NCBI RefSeq assembly: GCF_001298105.1
Contig: NZ_LGJH01000141.1
Coordinates: 1-64,000 of the forward strand
Source: Novosphingobium sp. ST904
Lineage (GTDB): Bacteria > Pseudomonadota > Alphaproteobacteria > Sphingomonadales > Sphingomonadaceae
DNA: 64,000 bases
Direction: 5' to 3'
Position 1 is the first letter of the stretch. Every line of letters starts with the position of its first letter. Both the position numbers and the translations under genes were made by a program. Of this stretch, positions 28,273 to 36,010 are shown piece by piece. Below the pieces are notes generated by a model. The model was not told where the DNA came from, did no database searches, and saw nothing but the letters and a program-made list of their open reading frames with translations.

Positions 28273-29017
28273 ATGACCGCCAGCCGCCTGTTCGACCGCG
28301 CCGTGATCCGGCTTTCCCCCCGCCCCGATTCGAACGAAGATGTCGCCGAATTCCTGCAAGGCCTCGTCACCGCCGACGTGACGAAAGTGCTGCCCACCTG
28401 GGCTGCGCTCCTTTCCCCGCAGGGCAAGGCGCTGTTCGACTTCCTCGTCTGGCCCGGCGGCAACGGCCTGCTGATCGATTGCGAGGCGGAAGCTGCCGAC
28501 GCGCTCGTCAAGCGACTGTCGATGTACCGCCTGCGCCGCGCCATAGACATCGTTCGTGACGATACGCTGGCCATCCACTGGCGCCCCCACACCGGCGACG
28601 GCGCCGCGCCCGACCCCCGGCATCACGCCTTGGCGAACGCTGGATCGCGCCGTCGACCCCACCGATCCTTCCGAATCCGAAGGCGCCGACCTTGCCTGGC
28701 GTGCACACCGGCTTGCCATGGGCGTGCCGGAAGGCCGCGCCGAGCTTGGTGACGGCGAAACGCTCTGGCTGGAATGCAACGCCGTGGAACTGAACGGCGT
28801 AAGCTTCACCAAGGGCTGCTATGTCGGGCAGGAAAATACCGCGCGCATGAACTGGCGGCAGAAGGTCAACCGCCGCCTGATCGTGGTCCCGCTCGCCCGC
28901 TCCGACGAAAAACGTCGCCGCGCGGCCTATCCCGAACTGGGCTTTGCCGTGGATCATCTGCGAGTGGAGGACATCGACCCCCAGCTCGCGCCGAAGTGGC
29001 TCGAACTCCAGGTCTGA
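28273..29017 (+). CDS. ygfZ: YgfZ/GcvT-like folate-binding Fe-S repair protein (two frameshifts)
   Basis: YgfZ-type proteins use tetrahydrofolate to support Fe-S cluster assembly or repair. The hallmark motif KGCYVGQENTARM is present, as are FLQGLVTADVTKVLPTWAAL and LLSPQGKALFDFLVW in the N-terminal half. Two single-base losses, near 28632 and 28659, break the middle. Restoring a G and a C gives RHHALGERWIAPSTPTDPSE and a 248-residue protein. Because both breaks are in short G or C runs, errors in sequence are likely. It begins 28 bp after the LysR gene but is probably independent of that module. Confidence 0.87.
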
Positions 29018-29044
29018 CCGTCCACCCCTGAAAGCCGAAAGCGA

Positions 29045-29599
29045 TCAGGCCATCATCGCCGCGCCGTTCGCCGCATTCACCGGCGCGCGGTGCTCGAGAT
29101 CGGCCACGTAGATCCGCGCGCTGACCGGCATTCCCCGACCAACACTGAACCGCTCGCGGTCCTCACCGCTGTCCGCAAAGCCCGATGCCTCCAACACGCC
29201 CAAGGTTGCGGGATTGTCGGCAAAGTGGCTCGCCACGATGCGGCGGTGGCCCAGTGTCCGGGCCTGGTCCAGCACGGCGCGAACCGCTTCTCCGGCAAAT
29301 CCCTTTCCCCGGTGGGACGGCACAATCCAGTAGCCGAGCTCGATGTCGCCCTCGATACGGCCCAGACCGATCCCGCCCACGAGTTGAGGGCCATCCGGCG
29401 CGCGCAAGTACATGAAGAAATGCGGCAGGCGCGGATCGCGCGGCTTGCCGAGATATTCGCGCATGGCGCGACTGGAGCGCGGCATTTCGCCAACACCCAG
29501 ATTACGCTGAACGGCTTCATCCGAAATGGCTTCGACCAGTTCGTCGAAGTCTTCCGGCCAGCCGGGCCTCAGAAACAGTCTCTCCGTGCGGACGAACAT
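29045..29599 (-). CDS. GNAT acetyltransferase (copy 1)
   Basis: A 184-residue GNAT N-acetyltransferase (RimJ/RimL-like). The start at 29599 (MFVRTERLFLRPGWPEDFDE) follows CGGAGAAC. The acetyl-CoA loop is in VPSHRGKGFAGEAVRAVLDQA, after ELGYWI, and the C-terminal NPATLGVLEASGF is typical. The substrate (protein N-terminus or small amine) is unknown. It is closely related to the next gene upstream on the same strand, so this is a tandem duplication. Confidence 0.83.
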   Translation of the reverse strand: MFVRTERLFLRPGWPEDFDELVEAISDEAVQRNLGVGEMPRSSRAMREYLGKPRDPRLPHFFMYLRAPDGPQLVGGIGLGRIEGDIELGYWIVPSHRGKGFAGEAVRAVLDQARTLGHRRIVASHFADNPATLGVLEASGFADSGEDRERFSVGRGMPVSARIYVADLEHRAPVNAANGAAMMA

Positions 29600-29786
29600 G
29601 TGACGGTTCTCCGTTATCTCTTTTTCCGCGGCAGCCCCTATGCACAAAGCTCCGGCCCAATGCACGGCTTTTGCTATGCTCCGGGCCTCTGCCGCGACCA
29701 AGCCGCGCTATCGCGCCGATATGGCTGGAAAGACTGAAATGAGGAGGCGGTGCAGCCCCGGCGACAAGGCGCCGGGGCTGCACCGA

Positions 29787-30374
29787 TCATGCGGCGCGCT
29801 GACGCGCGATGCCGGATCCGCCGCCAAGACCGGTATTGCCGCGATCATCATCGCAATCGCTGGGCGAATCGAACTCCAGCGCATATTCGCGCGCCGGATA
29901 GGCCATGCCGCGGCTTTCGCTGAACCGCTCGACCAGGCGTCCTGTCCGGTGGAAACCGGATTTCTCGAGCACGCGGCCGGATGCCGGGTTATCGATGAAA
30001 TGGCTGGCAACGATCCGCTTGTGCCCGATCGCCCGAGCGAGCGAGAGGACGGCGCGCACCGCCTCGCTCGCGAAGCCCTGCCCCCAGTGATCGCGTGCAA
30101 TCCAGTAGCCGAGATTCACTTCGCCATCGAGATCGGACAGGCCGATGCAACCGACCAGCCGCGAACCATGGGCGCTGGGCTCCGTGATCAGGAAACGCGG
30201 GAGCAGCATGTCCTGATCGGTGCCCAGGAAACGCCGTGCATCCTCGCTGGTGTAAGGCCAGGGCGCCTTGGCGAGATTGCGGACGACCTTTTCGTCGTCG
30301 ATCAGCGCCAGCAGTTCTTCCCAGTCCTCGGGCCATCCAGGCCGCAGGAACAGCCGTTCGCTGCGAATGAACAT
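29787..30374 (-). CDS. GNAT acetyltransferase (copy 2)
   Basis: A 195-residue GNAT acetyltransferase nearly parallel in sequence to the neighbouring copy: MFIRSERLFLRPGWPEDWEE at the start, VNLGYWIARDHWGQGFASEAVRAVL around the acetyl-CoA loop, GHKRIVASHFIDNPASGRVL toward the end. It differs by an added C-terminal tail rich in Asp and Gly (FDSPSDCDDDRGNTGLGG). Copy 1 starts 188 bp downstream of its stop, and the gap shows no further gene. The two probably arose by duplication and diverged in substrate. Confidence 0.83.
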   Translation of the reverse strand: MFIRSERLFLRPGWPEDWEELLALIDDEKVVRNLAKAPWPYTSEDARRFLGTDQDMLLPRFLITEPSAHGSRLVGCIGLSDLDGEVNLGYWIARDHWGQGFASEAVRAVLSLARAIGHKRIVASHFIDNPASGRVLEKSGFHRTGRLVERFSESRGMAYPAREYALEFDSPSDCDDDRGNTGLGGGSGIARQRAA

Positions 30375-30537
30375 AGTGTATCTCCACTCATCCGCCCCGC
30401 GCCATCGGTATCAGAAGCGCGTGACATTGCGATTACGCACAACGCGCGAAGGCCCTGAAATATCCGCGCAAATTCGTAAGAAAGTGTACGGATCGGTCGC
30501 CTTGCGAACGATTGTGCGGTGCTGTGAGGGAGACACG

Positions 30538-30569
30538 AAAAGAGGGAGACGGGTAGGCCCCTCTCCCTC
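30538..30569 (-). terminator. Intrinsic terminator for rplU-rpmA
   Basis: GAGGGAGA (30542-30549) pairs with TCTCCCTC (30562-30569). Read on the minus strand the stem is followed by TTTT, so it terminates the ribosomal protein transcript about 70 bp after rpmA. The remaining 30375-30537 shows no gene and should carry the promoter of GNAT copy 2. Confidence 0.75.
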
Positions 30570-30594
30570 GATCAGCCGATCACGAAAATCGGCG

Positions 30595-30620
30595 GGGCCA
30601 TCCCGTCAGGATGGCCCTTT
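30595..30620. terminator. Perfect 9-bp hairpin just after rpmA
   Basis: GGGCCATCC (30595-30603) pairs perfectly with GGATGGCCC (30609-30617) around CGTCA. A TTTT tract follows on the plus strand and an AAAA tract precedes it on the minus strand. It may act as a first attenuating hairpin or 3'-end protecting structure of the rpmA mRNA, since no plus-strand gene enters it. Confidence 0.5.
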
Positions 30621-30634
30621 TATCGACCATCCGA

Positions 30635-30904
30635 TTATTCGGCGGCTTCTGCCATGACGTCTACGGAGACGTACTTACGGCCCTGCTTGCCGTCGTGGAA
30701 ACGCACGCGACCTTCGGCGGTGGCGAACAGGGTGTGGTCCTTGCCGATGCCGACGTTCACGCCCGGATACACACGGGTACCGCGCTGACGAATGATGATG
30801 TTGCCGCCGATCACTTCCTGACCGCCGAACTTCTTCACGCCAAGACGGCGGCCTGCAGAGTCGCGACCGTTACGCGACGAACCGCCAGCTTTCTTATGTG
30901 CCAT
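30635..30904 (-). CDS. rpmA: 50S ribosomal protein L27
   Basis: The 89-residue bL27 of the large subunit, whose N-terminus reaches the peptidyl-transferase centre. It is recognisable by [20 protein letters not shown] and [20 protein letters not shown]. It lacks the cleavable N-terminal extension of Firmicutes L27. It is translated downstream of rplU with a 24-bp gap on one transcript, followed by two hairpins. Confidence 0.98.
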   Translation of the reverse strand: MAHKKAGGSSRNGRDSAGRRLGVKKFGGQEVIGGNIIIRQRGTRVYPGVNVGIGKDHTLFATAEGRVRFHDGKQGRKYVSVDVMAEAAE

Positions 30905-30928
30905 TGTTCAGTCCTTCCGATCTTTGGC

Positions 30929-31225
30929 TCAGGCGACAGACACGATGCGCAGCAGCGTAAGCTGCTGGCGGTGACCGTTCTTGCGGCGATAGTTATGGCG
31001 GCGGCGCTTCTTGAACACCACGACCTTTTCGCTCTTGGCCTGTGCGATGATCTCGGCCGAAACCGTGATCTTCGAGGCGTCAGCGACTTCGCCGTCGTTG
31101 CCGGCGAGCAGAACGTCGCCCAGCGTGATGGTCTCACCGGCTTCACCAGCCAGCTTTTCAACCGCGATCTTGTCTCCGGCGGCAACCCGATACTGCTTGC
31201 CGCCCGTGCGCACAACTGCGAACAT
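30929..31225 (-). CDS. rplU: 50S ribosomal protein L21
   Basis: The bL21 protein, about 98 residues, from [20 protein letters not shown] to [10 protein letters not shown]. The central [16 protein letters not shown] is the usual RNA-binding stretch. The start at 31225 is preferred over an upstream in-frame codon at 31246 because L21 proteins begin MFAV. First gene of the rplU-rpmA operon, with a promoter about 140-170 bp upstream. Confidence 0.98.
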   Translation of the reverse strand: MFAVVRTGGKQYRVAAGDKIAVEKLAGEAGETITLGDVLLAGNDGEVADASKITVSAEIIAQAKSEKVVVFKKRRRHNYRRKNGHRQQLTLLRIVSVA

Positions 31226-31365
31226 GGTGCCCTTACCTAATCTCAATGAGCCCTAAACAGGCCGAAACAACTCTGCCCCGGCCGCTCTGGTCCAGGAAGG
31301 AACCGTGGAGCCTTGCGGGCGACGCACCGGCATCCCATTTGCACGGGGTACCGGAAAGAAGGGTG

Positions 31366-31394
31366 CCGTTAGTCCACCACCCGATTCGTGTCAA
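31366..31394 (-). promoter_or_regulatory. Candidate sigma70 promoter for rplU-rpmA
   Basis: On the minus strand TTGACA (31389-31394) is followed after 17 bp by TAACGG (31366-31371). The -35 is a perfect consensus and the -10 is partial. The leader to rplU would be about 130 nt, long enough for autoregulation, although no known motif is recognised. Confidence 0.55.
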
Positions 31395-31475
31395 CCAAGG
31401 AGTGGCCCGGGTCCGGCTGCGAAACGCGATTCAACCGTGATTGAGGCTCGCGATCAGCCATGGCCATGCTATGTC

Positions 31476-32029
31476 ATGCCCATGACCCGTACACCAGTCC
31501 GTTTTCTGCCGCCGATCCCGCATCTCTGCCTGACTTTGGCGCTGCCCCTGGGGCTTGCGGCCTGCTCGACGGCGGGAAGCTATCCCTCGCTGGCCTATCG
31601 GGGGGCCGAACGCAGCGCCTTGCCCGCGCCGGCGGAACCCGCGCCGCCGCCCGTCCAGCTTCCCCCGCCGAGCACCGATCTCACCACGCGAATCAGCGGA
31701 CTCGTCACGGCGGCCCAGGATGCAGACCGTCAGTTCGCATCGAAGCGCCCCGCCGCCGAACGGGCGGTGAGCGCCGCGGCCCGCGCTGCGCGGACGAGCG
31801 ATTCCTGGGTTTCGGCCCAAGTCGCCGTTTCCGCACTTCAGGCCAGCCGCGACACTGCCGTTGCCGCTCTCGCGGATCTCGATTCGCTTTATGCCGATGC
31901 GCGCACCGCCGCCCCTACCGACGAATCCCCCAGCACCAGGGCCATCGATACCGCGCGCAGCAGGTCCAGGGTCTCGTGAATGCCCAGAACGACATCATCT
32001 CGGGCCTCGATGCCCGACTGAGGAACTGA
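31476..32029 (+). CDS. Uncharacterised lipoprotein (frameshifted near 31952)
   Basis: A small helical lipoprotein, 184 residues after repair. The lipobox is PLGLAAC, with the modified cysteine at about residue 30, followed by a Pro-rich segment (PAPAEPAPPPVQLPPPSTDL) and a helical region (VTAAQDADRQFASKRPAAER) likely to form a coiled coil in the periplasm. One missing base near 31951-31958 turns the true ending VQGLVNAQNDIISGLDARLRN into a premature stop. No enzymatic motif is seen. It is followed by a hairpin and is convergent with a small membrane protein gene. Confidence 0.65.
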
Positions 32030-32033
32030 AACG

Positions 32034-32060
32034 GAAAAACCCCTCCCTCTTGACGAGGGA
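32034..32060 (-). terminator. Terminator between convergent genes
   Basis: CCCCTCCCTC pairs with GAGGGAGGGG around a short TTGAC loop. On the minus strand the stem is followed by TTTTT, an ideal intrinsic terminator for the membrane protein gene at 32117-32545. It could also stop plus-strand transcripts. Confidence 0.75.
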
Positions 32061-32116
32061 GGGGTCTCCGAAGCGCCCGATCCTTGTCCGAAAGCCCCCC
32101 GGCCCGGACAGGTGGA

Positions 32117-32545
32117 TCAGTTGAAGGCGACGATGACGGCGACGGCCAGTCCCCAACCCAGGATCAGCACGGGAAGCAGGAGGACCTGAATGGTCGCCTC
32201 GCCCGCGGTCAACCTTCCGCTCAGAGTTTCGACGCCGCGCGCGCGGAACTGCCCCCAGTCTGGCGTCGCGGTGCGATTGTCGGGCTTCATGCGCGTCCAG
32301 TAACCGGCAAGGCCGAAGGCAAAGACGACGAAGCCCGCGAAAATCACCATCGGTATCGCAAGTTCCGAATTGAGGAACGAGGCAGCCATGACACCGATGA
32401 ACCCCAGGTAGAGCGCCACTGTCGCGATATAGAGCCCCGTCGGCAGGCCGAAGCCGCGATCGACGACCGTCGCCGCCCGGACCTGCGGGGCATCGATGGC
32501 GACGGCAAGTTCCCGAAGTTGCTGCAAATCGAGACGCTGCGACAT
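32117..32545 (-). CDS. Small membrane protein of unknown function
   Basis: A 142-residue protein with three hydrophobic segments: LPTGLYIATVALYLGFIGVM, LAIPMVIFAGFVVFAFGLAG and VLLLPVLILGWGLAVAVIVA. A soluble N-terminal part of about 30 residues precedes them. No family motif is recognised. It lies 130 bp downstream of moaE on the same strand and ends at a strong terminator, so it may be the tail of that transcript or have its own promoter. Confidence 0.6.
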   Translation of the reverse strand: MSQRLDLQQLRELAVAIDAPQVRAATVVDRGFGLPTGLYIATVALYLGFIGVMAASFLNSELAIPMVIFAGFVVFAFGLAGYWTRMKPDNRTATPDWGQFRARGVETLSGRLTAGEATIQVLLLPVLILGWGLAVAVIVAFN

Positions 32546-32674
32546 GGCACTGGCTCCCTTGAGAGACGATCTCCCTGTGGGATCAGCTATGCACCGTGCG
32601 GGGCCCGATGAAATTGACGAGGGTCAAACGGAAGGTGAAGTACGCTGCATCCGCGCGAAATTTCGTTCCCGCCG

Positions 32675-33130
32675 TCAGGCCCAGCGGGCCAGATCCTCGA
32701 TATCCTGTTCGCGAGGCTCGATCCAGCGCCACTCCCCGGCGACTTTTTCACGCTTCCAGAACCATGATTCGCTCTTGAGATGGTCCATCGCGAAATCCGC
32801 GGCGACGAAAGCATCGCGGCGATGCCGCGCCGCTGCCGCGACCAGGACGATCGGTTCTCCCGGCACCATCGTTCCACTGCGATGAACCACGAGCAGCCCG
32901 TGCAGCGTCCAGCGCGCCAGTACACGCGCCGCCAGCGCTTCCATCGCAGGAAGCGTGAGCGGTTCATAATGACGCAGTTCGAGCGCTTCCACGCCGCCTC
33001 CCTCGCGAACCTGCCCGAGAAAACTGACGATACCACCAGCCTGCGGCCGCGCGGCGGTGAAATCCCGCAGCAGTGACGCCGGATCGAAAGCCCCGGTCAA
33101 GAGGCGGACATCACCGGCCATGTCAGCCAC
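32675..33130 (-). CDS. moaE: Molybdopterin synthase catalytic subunit
   Basis: MoaE, 151 residues, forms molybdopterin synthase with MoaD and converts cyclic pyranopterin monophosphate to molybdopterin. It shows GGIVSFLGQVREGG, LELRHYEPLTLPAMEALA, the RSGTMVPGEPIVLVAAAARH segment and the catalytic-lysine stretch DHLKSESWFWKREK. It overlaps the moaD stop by 8 nt, so the two subunits are translationally coupled. Last of the folB-moaA-moaD-moaE group. Confidence 0.94.
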   Translation of the reverse strand: MADMAGDVRLLTGAFDPASLLRDFTAARPQAGGIVSFLGQVREGGGVEALELRHYEPLTLPAMEALAARVLARWTLHGLLVVHRSGTMVPGEPIVLVAAAARHRRDAFVAADFAMDHLKSESWFWKREKVAGEWRWIEPREQDIEDLARWA

Positions 33131-33365
33131 CGGAAACCGGCGGCAGGAAGGCGATCTCGTCGCCCTCGCCCAGTTCCGGCTGACCTTCGCCGCTCAGGAC
33201 GACTCCGTTCACGGCAACCCTTACCCGCGAACCCCGCAAGGCATCGGCCAATCCCGCCTCCAGCGCACCGATGACCTCCGCCAGCGTGGGCAAGAACGGA
33301 ACGGCAAGAGAGGCAGCACCTGCCGCATCCTCCAACCGGCCCAGGAACACGAGACGCAGTGCCAT
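33123..33365 (-). CDS. moaD: Molybdopterin synthase sulfur-carrier subunit
   Basis: MoaD, about 80 residues, a ubiquitin-fold sulfur carrier whose C-terminal Gly-Gly is thiocarboxylated. The end LGEGDEIAFLPPVSGG is diagnostic. An ATG at 33365 lies 2 bp after the moaA stop codon; an upstream TTG at 33371 would overlap it. It overlaps moaE. Confidence 0.93.
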   Translation of the reverse strand: MALRLVFLGRLEDAAGAASLAVPFLPTLAEVIGALEAGLADALRGSRVRVAVNGVVLSGEGQPELGEGDEIAFLPPVSGG

Positions 33366-33367
33366 CG

Positions 33368-34372
33368 TCAACCGCCCGTCATCGACATGTGGCGCGCCAG
33401 CGCAGGTGCCGCTCCGCGCGCATCGATCGCGAAATTGTGCCGCGCCGGCTTGATCTTCATGGCCATGTCGAGCGCCTCGTCCAACGCAGCCTCGGGATGC
33501 TCGCTGCGCAAGGCGGCCCGCAAGTCCACCCGCTCGTTACCACCGAGGCAGGCGTAAAGCTGGCCCGTCGCCGTCACGCGGATGCGGTTGCACCCCTCGC
33601 AGAAGTTCTGGGTAAGCGGCGTTATCAGTCCGATGCGCCCGCCGGTTTCCGCCACGTCGAAATAACGCGCCGGTCCGCCCGTGCGGTGCTGGCTGGGTAC
33701 CAGCGTCCAGCGTCGTTCCAGATCTTCGCGAACCGAGGAAAGCGGCAGATAGTGATCGAAACGATCCTCCTCCACCTCGCCAAGCGGCATGACCTCAATC
33801 AGGGTCGATTCGAAACCCTGCCCATGCGCCCAGGCGACGATTTCGGGAATCTCGGCCTCGTTCAGGCCTTTCAGCGCGACGGTGTTGATCTTGACGCGCA
33901 GGCCGGCCGCCTTGGCCGCCGCCAGCCCTTCCAGCACTTGCGGCAGCGAATCGCGATGCGTCAGCCTGGCGAAGCCCGCACGGTCCAGCGTGTCCAGCGA
34001 GACATTGATCCGCTGGATCCCGGCAGCGGCCAGATCGTCGGCAAATTCGGCCAGCCGGGTTCCGTTGGTCGTGAGGGTCAATTCCTCCAGCCCATCGCCC
34101 AGCTTGCGGCCAAGGGCCTGTACCAGGTCGATCATGTCCCGCCGGACAAGCGGTTCTCCGCCGGTCAGCCGCAGGCGGGTAATGCCACGGCCGATGAAAC
34201 CGAGCGCCATGCGGTGCAGTTCGTCAAGACTGAGAACATCCTTCTTCGGAAGGAAGGTCATGCGTTCGGGCATGCAATAGGCGCAGCGCAAGTCACACCT
34301 GTCAGTCACCGAGAGCCGCAAATAGGTGATGCGGCGCTGGAACTGGTCGACAAGGGGCGAACATGTTCTCAT
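33368..34372 (-). CDS. moaA: GTP 3',8-cyclase
   Basis: MoaA, 334 residues, a radical-SAM enzyme that starts molybdenum cofactor synthesis from GTP. The N-terminal cluster motif is CDLRCAYC in TDRCDLRCAYCMPE, followed by RLRLTGGEPLVRRD. The second, substrate-binding cluster is CEGCNRIRVTATGQLYACLG. The C-terminal MSMTGG carries the conserved GG needed for GTP cyclisation. The start at 34372 (MRTCSPLVDQFQRR) fits the family. It sits between a short conserved gene and moaD with gaps under 10 bp. Confidence 0.95.
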   Translation of the reverse strand: MRTCSPLVDQFQRRITYLRLSVTDRCDLRCAYCMPERMTFLPKKDVLSLDELHRMALGFIGRGITRLRLTGGEPLVRRDMIDLVQALGRKLGDGLEELTLTTNGTRLAEFADDLAAAGIQRINVSLDTLDRAGFARLTHRDSLPQVLEGLAAAKAAGLRVKINTVALKGLNEAEIPEIVAWAHGQGFESTLIEVMPLGEVEEDRFDHYLPLSSVREDLERRWTLVPSQHRTGGPARYFDVAETGGRIGLITPLTQNFCEGCNRIRVTATGQLYACLGGNERVDLRAALRSEHPEAALDEALDMAMKIKPARHNFAIDARGAAPALARHMSMTGG

Positions 34373-34380
34373 TGCTACGG

Positions 34381-34710
34381 TTATAGTAAGGCCCCCGCGC
34401 CCTTTCCAGCAAGCGAAAGGTATTGCCCCGTCACGGCGGGCGCCAGATTCAGCCACTCGGCCGCGGCGGCTATCGCCTCGGCATCGTCGCCCGCAAGCCC
34501 ATTGACGCGGCGCGGCGCATGTTCGCGGGCAAGCCCCTGCACGGCAGCGAGCCGCCAGCCACGATGGGCATGGCCGGCGGCCGTGAAGACCAGAACCAGC
34601 GACGTCTCGCCCCCTGCCAGTACCGAGCGGGCTTCGGCCAGGGCGCCGGCGTGAAACTGCGCGGCGGCATCGAGCGGATCATCCGCCAATGGTCCAACGC
34701 GCAGGATCAT
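34381..34710 (-). CDS. Conserved hypothetical protein in folB-moaA operon
   Basis: A 109-residue protein with no known motif. It is Ala/Leu-rich with strand-like (TSLVLVFTAAGHAHRGWRLA) and helix-like (AEAIAAAAEWLNLAPAVTGQ) parts, resembling the C-terminal portion of a short-chain Rossmann protein. The tight packing, 3 bp from folB and 8 bp from moaA, argues that it is a real gene and perhaps linked to pterin or molybdopterin metabolism, but no function can be assigned. Confidence 0.7.
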   Translation of the reverse strand: MILRVGPLADDPLDAAAQFHAGALAEARSVLAGGETSLVLVFTAAGHAHRGWRLAAVQGLAREHAPRRVNGLAGDDAEAIAAAAEWLNLAPAVTGQYLSLAGKGAGALL

Positions 34711-34713
34711 GGT

Positions 34714-35100
34714 TCAGCGACGCAGCCGCGTAAGCGTCATGCCGATCTTCTCGCCGGCTTCTGCGATGGCCAGCTTGACGATCTTCACCGTTACCGCCTC
34801 AACCCGCTCGTCCTGAAGGAACAGCGTTTCGCAGACGTGATCGGCCACCGCCTCGATCAGCTTGAAGTGGACACCCTGCGGCAGCGCTTCGCTGGCTGCG
34901 AACTTGAGATCCATGTAGTTCTTGCTGGCGGTCAGCGGCGTGTCCGGCGCGTAGTGATCGGCGGGCTTCATGTGCACGGTGATCGTGAAGCGCAGCGGCT
35001 GCGGCTTGCCGGTCTCTTCCGAATAGATGCCGGTGAGGACATCGTGTTCGAAATCGGCGACTTCGAGAATGAGCGAATCGGTCATGGCATTGGAGTGCAT
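34714..35100 (-). CDS. folB: Dihydroneopterin aldolase
   Basis: FolB, 128 residues, splits 7,8-dihydroneopterin to 6-hydroxymethyl-dihydropterin and glycolaldehyde in folate synthesis. The FolB/GTP-cyclohydrolase-like T-fold is seen in VADFEHDVLTGIYSEETGKP, the NYMDLKFAASEAL segment, FKLIEAVADHVCETLFL, and the conserved Lys in VTVKIVKLAIAEAGE. An alternative start at 35085 (MTDSLI) would drop five residues. It lies 11 bp after the methyltransferase gene and leads the folB-moa group. Confidence 0.9.
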   Translation of the reverse strand: MHSNAMTDSLILEVADFEHDVLTGIYSEETGKPQPLRFTITVHMKPADHYAPDTPLTASKNYMDLKFAASEALPQGVHFKLIEAVADHVCETLFLQDERVEAVTVKIVKLAIAEAGEKIGMTLTRLRR

Positions 35101-35111
35101 GGCGGGGGCCC

Positions 35112-35999
35112 TTAGCCGTTATTTCGCCAGCGCGCGAAGATTGCGGTGGGGAGGAGACGGCCCTCCCCGTCTTCGCGCACGGCGAGGTCGCCATGCTCGA
35201 TCGTGCCGGGCAGGTCGCGGAACAGTTCCTCCATCAGCCCCGCCAGCGCCAATGACGACATGCGCACGGCATAGACGGTTAGAAACAGGAACTTGCTGTC
35301 CGCGTCGAGCAGTTGGCGGCAATCGGCAAGCAGGCCGGGAAGGTTTTCCTCCAGGCGCCAGGTTTCGCCGGTAGGGCCGCGGCCGAACTTCGGCGGATCG
35401 AGAATGATCCCGTCATAGCGTTTGCCCCGGCGCACTTCGCGCGCGGTGAACTTGGCTGCATCGTCGATCAGCCAGCGCACCGGACGATCTCCCAGCCCGG
35501 CCAGTTCCGCATTCTCACGCGCCTGGGCGACGGACTTCTTGGAGGCATCGACGTGCGTGACCGGGCCATGGGCCGACAGCGCAAGCGTGCCGACGCCGGT
35601 GTAGCCGAAGAGGTTCAGCGTGCTGGCATCGTCTTGCCCGGCAAGCATGTCCCGCATCCAGTCCCACACCGGGGCCATGTCCGGGAAGAACCCCAGATGG
35701 CGAAACGGCGTGCACTGCGCGGTGAAGCCGACTTCGTTCCAGGCAAGCGGCCAGCCTTCGCGCGGAACCATCTTGTCGAACAGCCACCGGCCGCCGCCAT
35801 CCTCGTCAGAGCCCGGCACGAATTCGCCGTGCGAATCCCAGTTCTCGAGCCGCGGCGTCCACATCGCCTGCGGTTCGGGGCGCACGAAGCGGTAGCTGCC
35901 GTAGCGTTCCAGCTTGCGTCCGTGCCCCGAATCGACGAGGCCATAGTCATCCCAGCCCTCCCCTGCGAGGATCAGCGGCTGGGTTGCGATGTCTGCCAT
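35112..35999 (-). CDS. Class I SAM-dependent (rRNA) methyltransferase
   Basis: A 295-residue methyltransferase resembling the catalytic half of RlmI/RlmK 23S rRNA cytosine methyltransferases, but without the N-terminal PUA domain. SAM motif I is LNLFGYTGVGTLALSAHG and the catalytic loop is YDGIILDPPKFGRGPTGETW. An N-terminal beta-rich region (GHGRKLERYGSYRFVRPEPQ) precedes it. The start at 35999 (MADIATQPLILAGEGWDD) is 11 bp after the thrC stop. The target base is not certain from sequence. Confidence 0.8.
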   Translation of the reverse strand: MADIATQPLILAGEGWDDYGLVDSGHGRKLERYGSYRFVRPEPQAMWTPRLENWDSHGEFVPGSDEDGGGRWLFDKMVPREGWPLAWNEVGFTAQCTPFRHLGFFPDMAPVWDWMRDMLAGQDDASTLNLFGYTGVGTLALSAHGPVTHVDASKKSVAQARENAELAGLGDRPVRWLIDDAAKFTAREVRRGKRYDGIILDPPKFGRGPTGETWRLEENLPGLLADCRQLLDADSKFLFLTVYAVRMSSLALAGLMEELFRDLPGTIEHGDLAVREDGEGRLLPTAIFARWRNNG

Positions 36000-36010
36000 G
36001 GAGCCCTCTG

